DNA of 9,668 nucleotides, from NCBI GenBank assembly GCA_019894655.1, contig JAGXNZ010000201.1, forward strand, positions 1 through 9,668, in the 5' to 3' direction. Positions 7,390-9,668 of the stretch are shown here, piece by piece; position 1 is the stretch's first letter; the number at the start of each line of letters is the position of its first letter. Made by a program: the position numbers and the translations under genes. The notes under the pieces were generated by a model that had not been told where the DNA came from, did not search any database, and saw nothing but the letters and a program-made list of their open reading frames with translations. The stretch comes from Promethearchaeota archaeon (lineage in GTDB: Archaea > Asgardarchaeota > Lokiarchaeia > Sigynarchaeales > SOKP01).

Positions 7390-7397
7390 TTATAAAT
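7390..7397 (-). promoter_or_regulatory. TATA box for the 525-residue protein gene
   Basis: Read on the minus strand, 7397-7390 gives the TATA-like AATTTATA, continuing into AGC. Its centre is about 27 bp upstream of the TTG start at 7366, so the transcript would begin at, or one or two bases before, the start codon. GAGTGA at about 7377-7372 looks Shine-Dalgarno-like but would lie outside such a leaderless message. Confidence 0.5.
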
Positions 7398-7422
7398 TTT
7401 TAATAATATCTGTATTAAAAAT
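7396..7422. promoter_or_regulatory. 10-bp inverted repeat next to the TATA box (operator candidate)
   Basis: ATTTTTAATA (7396-7405) and TATTAAAAAT (7413-7422) are perfect inverted copies separated by 7 bp. Relative to the minus-strand gene, the element lies directly upstream of the TATA box, over the position of the BRE. A dimeric regulator bound there would compete with TBP/TFB. The AT-only half-sites raise the chance of coincidence. Confidence 0.35.
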
Positions 7423-7513
7423 ACTAATTACAAATAAATTTACATTAAATTAGATAATTATTGTTTTTTCTAGCATGTATTACTAAATCAGTGTGATCAA
7501 AAATTTTATGATT

Positions 7514-7554
7514 TAAGTAAAATCTTTTTTTTGATAAAAAACTTGTTTTACTTA
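7514..7554. promoter_or_regulatory. TATA box of the methyltransferase gene flanked by a 9-bp inverted repeat
   Basis: TGATAAAAAAC (7532-7542) is the best TATA candidate on the plus strand, about 24 bp before ATG 7560, which suggests a leaderless transcript. It is flanked by TAAGTAAAA (7514-7522) and TTTTACTTA (7546-7554), perfect inverted copies 23 bp apart. The right arm covers the expected region just upstream of the transcription start. The GAGAGA beside the ATG is too close to serve as a Shine-Dalgarno site. Confidence 0.35.
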
Positions 7555-7559
7555 GAGAG

Positions 7560-8318
7560 ATGAATAAGAAAACTTACGATGTTTTAGCACTAGATTATCA
7601 TCAAAAACGTTTTTATCCATGGAGGGATTTTGCAACTTTTTATAATAAGCTCGTTAAAAAAGGTGTATCCTTTAATGGAATCTGTGCTGATTTCGGATGT
7701 GGAAACGGCCGGAATTTCAAAATTTTTTTACAATCTGACATCAAACTAATCGGTATTGATAACTCAATAGAATTTCTAAAAATATCTCGTAATAGATTAA
7801 GAACAGGAAATGATTATACGATGAAAGAACAAAAGTCAATCGATCTAATCCAAAGCGATATCAAAGCTATACCAATCCGACCAAATGTTGTAAATAATAT
7901 CTTTTCTATCGCAGTGATCCACCATATTAAGGACTTAAATAATCGAATTTACGTTATAGAGCAATTCTACGCAATTTTAAAGAATAACGGATATATTTTA
8001 TCGACCGTGTGGAGAAAATATCAAAAAAAATATCGATATCATTTCATCCGCGATTGGCTTAAAAGATTGTATAGTTCGTCCTATAGGATTAAACAATACA
8101 ATCTTGATTTAGGAGAATTTGGAGATAAATTTATCCCCTGGACAATTTCAAAAGAGAAGTTGACCTACAATCGATTTTATCACTTCTTTTCAAGGAAGGA
8201 ACTTAAAAAATTATTAAGAAGTTTTAAACTTAAGGAAATGAAAAAGAGAGGGGGACCAAATAAAAAAGACAATTTTTTCGTTTTGACCAAAAAAGAGAGC
8301 GAAGTTAAAAAAAACTAA
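7560..8318 (+). CDS. Trm9/ALKBH8-like class I SAM-dependent tRNA methyltransferase
   Basis: The 252-residue protein has the Rossmann SAM-binding motif DFGCGNGR (44-51), the acidic loop GIDNS (65-69), the motif SDIKAIPI (99-106) and motif IV SIAVIHHI (116-123). Outside the generic fold it keeps the Trm9/ALKBH8 hallmarks: an N-terminal YDVLALDYHQKRFYPW-type segment, FIPW (191-194), RFYHFFSRKEL (205-215) and a C-terminal DNFFVLTKK matching the DNWFV of the family. Yeast Trm9 with Trm112 methylates 5-carboxymethyluridine at tRNA wobble U34 to the methyl ester; the same role here is inference from the family. A Lys/Arg/Tyr-rich insert (about 153-180) between motif IV and FIPW could touch RNA. The enzyme is expected in the cytosol with a Trm112-like partner, which is not encoded in this window. 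It is transcribed alone from a divergent promoter region. A less specific methyltransferase is the main alternative. Confidence 0.85.
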   Translation: MNKKTYDVLALDYHQKRFYPWRDFATFYNKLVKKGVSFNGICADFGCGNGRNFKIFLQSDIKLIGIDNSIEFLKISRNRLRTGNDYTMKEQKSIDLIQSDIKAIPIRPNVVNNIFSIAVIHHIKDLNNRIYVIEQFYAILKNNGYILSTVWRKYQKKYRYHFIRDWLKRLYSSSYRIKQYNLDLGEFGDKFIPWTISKEKLTYNRFYHFFSRKELKKLLRSFKLKEMKKRGGPNKKDNFFVLTKKESEVKKN

Positions 8319-8329
8319 AAACTATTAAT

Positions 8330-8824
8330 TCATTCGTGGCATAAAATGGTAGTCAAGGATTTGCTGATAAATGGTTTAAAATTATCAAAAAACTTGTCAA
8401 TAATGTTAGCATGAACATTAATTAAACGCTCAGTAACATCACAATAGAATATCCCATGTATACATTTTTCTCTATAATATCTTTTCATCATCATTTTAGT
8501 TCTTTGTCCGAACCATGTAACAAATTCATGGCTAAGAAGCCAATCATTTTCCTTATTTATAATTACAAAACCGATTGAATTATAGAGCTCGATAGAATTT
8601 TGAACTTCTTTGCCATGAAAAAAATCGTTTCTATCTCTTTTCTCCCAAGTTATTTCCATTTTGGCGTTAGAACCATAAATCTCATCGTAATCATTTTGAG
8701 AGTAGAATGAGATATACCCATCATTTACATCTCCTTCAAACTTCTCTTCTCGAAACCATTTAGCTAATTTATGAATAGTAATATTAGCCTCCTTTTTTTC
8801 GTAGGCATAGTAATTATATTCCAT
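8330..8824 (-). CDS. Orphan 164-residue protein with conserved-looking C-terminal TERL…CH pattern
   Basis: I cannot assign a named family. The protein starts at ATG 8824 (MEYNYYAYEKKEANITIHKL). It reads as a compact alpha/beta fold: an N-terminal strand and helix (HKLAKWFREEKF), strands containing YISFYSQND and MEITWEKRD, a helix with a strand (YNSIGFVIINKE), then HEFVTWFGQRTKMMMKRYYR, and the closing part HGIFYCDVTERLI … KSLTTILCHE. The order of a Gly-x-Phe-Tyr-Cys strand, a Thr-Glu-Arg-Leu strand, a helix with Phe-Lys-Pro-Phe and a terminal Cys-His recalls small uncharacterised archaeal proteins, by memory only. Three Cys (131, 138, 162) and two His could bind metal, but the spacing is not diagnostic. 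It is soluble with no signal peptide. It converges with the methyltransferase gene, with 11 bp between the stops, and is downstream of eL13 on the same strand but with its own promoter-like sequence. Confidence 0.72.
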   Translation of the reverse strand: MEYNYYAYEKKEANITIHKLAKWFREEKFEGDVNDGYISFYSQNDYDEIYGSNAKMEITWEKRDRNDFFHGKEVQNSIELYNSIGFVIINKENDWLLSHEFVTWFGQRTKMMMKRYYREKCIHGIFYCDVTERLINVHANIIDKFFDNFKPFISKSLTTILCHE

Positions 8825-8847
8825 AATTTGAACGATTAAATTAGGTA

Positions 8848-8872
8848 ATTTAAAAAATTAGTATTTATATAT
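8848..8872 (-). promoter_or_regulatory. Promoter candidates for the 164-residue orphan gene
   Basis: On the minus strand 8872-8860 reads GATATATAAATAC, a strong TATA box that would give a leader of about 17 nt before ATG 8824. A second AT stretch, TTTTTTAAATTA (about 8857-8848), would instead give a leaderless start. No Shine-Dalgarno site is seen before the ATG. The element ends in TAAATTACCT, which also occurs upstream of the eL13 gene. Confidence 0.4.
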
Positions 8873-8946
8873 CAAAAAAATAGGTTCCATTAATAAAAAT
8901 CTTTATTTTCACATTTATTTACACAAAAATAATATTAAAGCTCTTT

Positions 8947-8976
8947 AAAAAACCGTAATAATATACAAAAAAAGGA
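8947..8976 (-). terminator. T-rich terminator of the eL13 gene
   Basis: Read on the minus strand, runs of seven T (8973-8967) and six T (8952-8947) follow the eL13 stop at 9002 by about 30 and 50 nt. Consecutive T tracts of this kind are the usual intrinsic termination signal for archaeal RNA polymerase. No hairpin is needed and none is seen. Confidence 0.5.
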
Positions 8977-9001
8977 TAACTCGATTACAATGAGAATAAG
9001 A

Positions 9002-9622
9002 TTATTGTTGCAGTAATTCTTTACATTCACCAATCCAAGTTTTGATTTTTTCCTCTGAAACTCCTTTAATCAGGTTAGCTAACTCTGTGGGATCTTCTTT
9101 TACAAGTTCTTCTACACAAGTTACTCCGAGTTCTTCCAATTTTTTGGCAGTGGTAGGACCTAATCCTGAAAGAGAAGTTAATTTTGTGGTTCCAGCTTTA
9201 AGTAATTCTTTCTTTTTTGGTTTTGGTTCTTTTTTAACTGGCTCTTTTTTAACTGGCTCTTTTTTAGGAGCAGGCGCTTTTTTAGCGGCTTTAGCTAATT
9301 TCTTGATTACAACTTTTTCAACTGCCTTCTTTTCAGGTTTTGAAACATCAGGTTTAAAAGGCGTTTTTTTCTTCTCTTTAGCTTTATATGGCTTTTTTTT
9401 TTTATCTTTTTTACCAGTATCTTTTAACTTTTTAAGCTCATCAATATTGCTTTGGTGTTTAGATTTTCTGAAATAATCGATGTCAAGGCTCAATTTTCTT
9501 AGTAATTCAATTGTTTTCCCCGCTTCTTGTATTTCTCCTAAAGAAAATCCTTTTGCTCTACGCAAATGAGCGTCTTTTGCAGGTGAAACTACCATTGGTA
9601 CAATTTTTCTATTACTCTCCAT
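9002..9622 (-). CDS. rpl13e: Ribosomal protein eL13 (L13e) with Lys/Pro-rich linker and helix-hairpin-helix domain
   Basis: A large-subunit ribosomal protein of 206 residues. Residues 1-70 match eL13: a basic N-terminus, RRAKGFSLGEIQEAGKT (21-37) as the family's most typical stretch, then a helix with LDIDYFRKSKHQSNIDELKKLK. Residues 70-146 are a Lys/Pro/Ala-rich, low-complexity linker with repeats of EPVKK. Residues 147-206 form a helix-hairpin-helix unit: LSGLGPTTAKKLEELGV (151-167), followed by a second, weaker hairpin (LIKGVSEEKIKTW). The HhH fold binds nucleic-acid backbone; here it may contact rRNA or DNA (inference). Crenarchaeal eL13 is only about 80 residues, so this version is much longer, near the length of the eukaryotic protein but by a different extension. 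It is absent from bacteria and most Euryarchaeota, which supports a TACK/Asgard source. The start is ATG 9622; only a weak GTGA lies upstream. Confidence 0.9.
   Translation of the reverse strand: MESNRKIVPMVVSPAKDAHLRRAKGFSLGEIQEAGKTIELLRKLSLDIDYFRKSKHQSNIDELKKLKDTGKKDKKKKPYKAKEKKKTPFKPDVSKPEKKAVEKVVIKKLAKAAKKAPAPKKEPVKKEPVKKEPKPKKKELLKAGTTKLTSLSGLGPTTAKKLEELGVTCVEELVKEDPTELANLIKGVSEEKIKTWIGECKELLQQ
9228..9268 (-). repeat. 15-bp in-frame tandem repeat in the eL13 linker
   Basis: The plus-strand unit TCTTTTTTAACTGGC occurs at 9228-9242 and 9243-9257, with a partial third copy from 9258. The two full units are identical in DNA and encode the Glu-Pro-Val-Lys-Lys repeats of the linker. Identity at the DNA level points to recent slippage expansion, so linker length probably varies between strains. 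Confidence 0.7.
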
Positions 9623-9650
9623 AATCTAAGCGTCACATAATTGATTCTAA

Positions 9651-9668
9651 GGTAATTTAGATAAATAT
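9651..9668 (-). promoter_or_regulatory. Promoter-like element upstream of eL13, at the window edge
   Basis: On the minus strand 9668-9651 reads ATATTTATCTAAATTACC. ATTTATC is a weak TATA candidate that would place the transcript start about 14 nt before ATG 9622. The BRE, if any, lies outside the window. The TAAATTACCT part is shared with the upstream region of the 164-residue orphan gene. Confidence 0.3.

Noticed and set aside
8892..8907. AATAAA/TTTATT hairpin in the gap before the 164-residue gene
   Set aside because: It is a 6-bp AT-only stem, expected by chance in this base composition; the nearby T-tracts explain termination better.
9042..9476. Plus-strand open frame of 144 codons rich in Phe and Ser
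   Set aside because: It is the complement of the Lys/Pro-rich eL13 linker, and its Phe/Ser composition is what antisense reading of AAA/GAA codons yields.
1..9668. CRISPR array, transposase, tRNA, rRNA or phage genes
   Set aside because: No regularly spaced repeats, DDE or serine-recombinase motifs, cloverleaf sequences or phage-type genes were seen on either strand.

Overview
The window reads as a chromosomal segment of an archaeon, most likely an Asgard archaeon (Promethearchaeota/Lokiarchaeia-like). The evidence is the AT-rich base composition, the compact gene packing, TATA boxes about 25-35 bp upstream of start codons with few Shine-Dalgarno sites, a eukaryote/TACK/Asgard-type ribosomal protein eL13, a Trm9/ALKBH8-like methyltransferase, and a very large surface protein whose cytosolic tail has a longin-like fold pattern. 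The phylum is inferred from gene content; no 16S rRNA or marker set is present.

Layout on the plus strand, left half: the C-terminal end of a PfkB-family sugar/nucleoside kinase (3-224); a 246-bp AT-rich gap ending in a TATA box; an orphan 107-residue protein (471-794); a 1385-residue secreted and membrane-anchored protein (965-5122); and a YkgJ-type Cys-cluster protein (5160-5771). On the minus strand, convergent with the last of these, is a 525-residue all-helical protein with a possible prenyltransferase-like alpha/alpha toroid at its C-terminus (7366-5789, TTG start). A divergent promoter region (7367-7559) with two inverted repeats separates it from a plus-strand Trm9-like tRNA methyltransferase (7560-8318). 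Convergent with that is an orphan 164-residue protein (8824-8330). The window ends with eL13 carrying a Lys/Pro-rich linker and a helix-hairpin-helix domain (9622-9002), both on the minus strand.

The most notable object is the 1385-residue protein. From its N-terminus I read a signal peptide, a CUB-like beta-domain, a Pro-Asp hinge, a galactose-binding-like jelly roll, further beta-rich modules, four to five Ig-like modules, one transmembrane helix, a basic stop-transfer stretch, a longin-like domain and a short winged-helix-like end. This is a receptor-like layout joining a heavily sequon-rich ectodomain to a fold that in eukaryotes belongs to small-GTPase and membrane-traffic machinery. No partner gene (small GTPase, Roadblock protein, kinase) lies within the window, so its pathway stays open. 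The other genes look like independent housekeeping or orphan units; I see no multi-gene operon beyond a possible pairing of the surface protein with the YkgJ-type protein.
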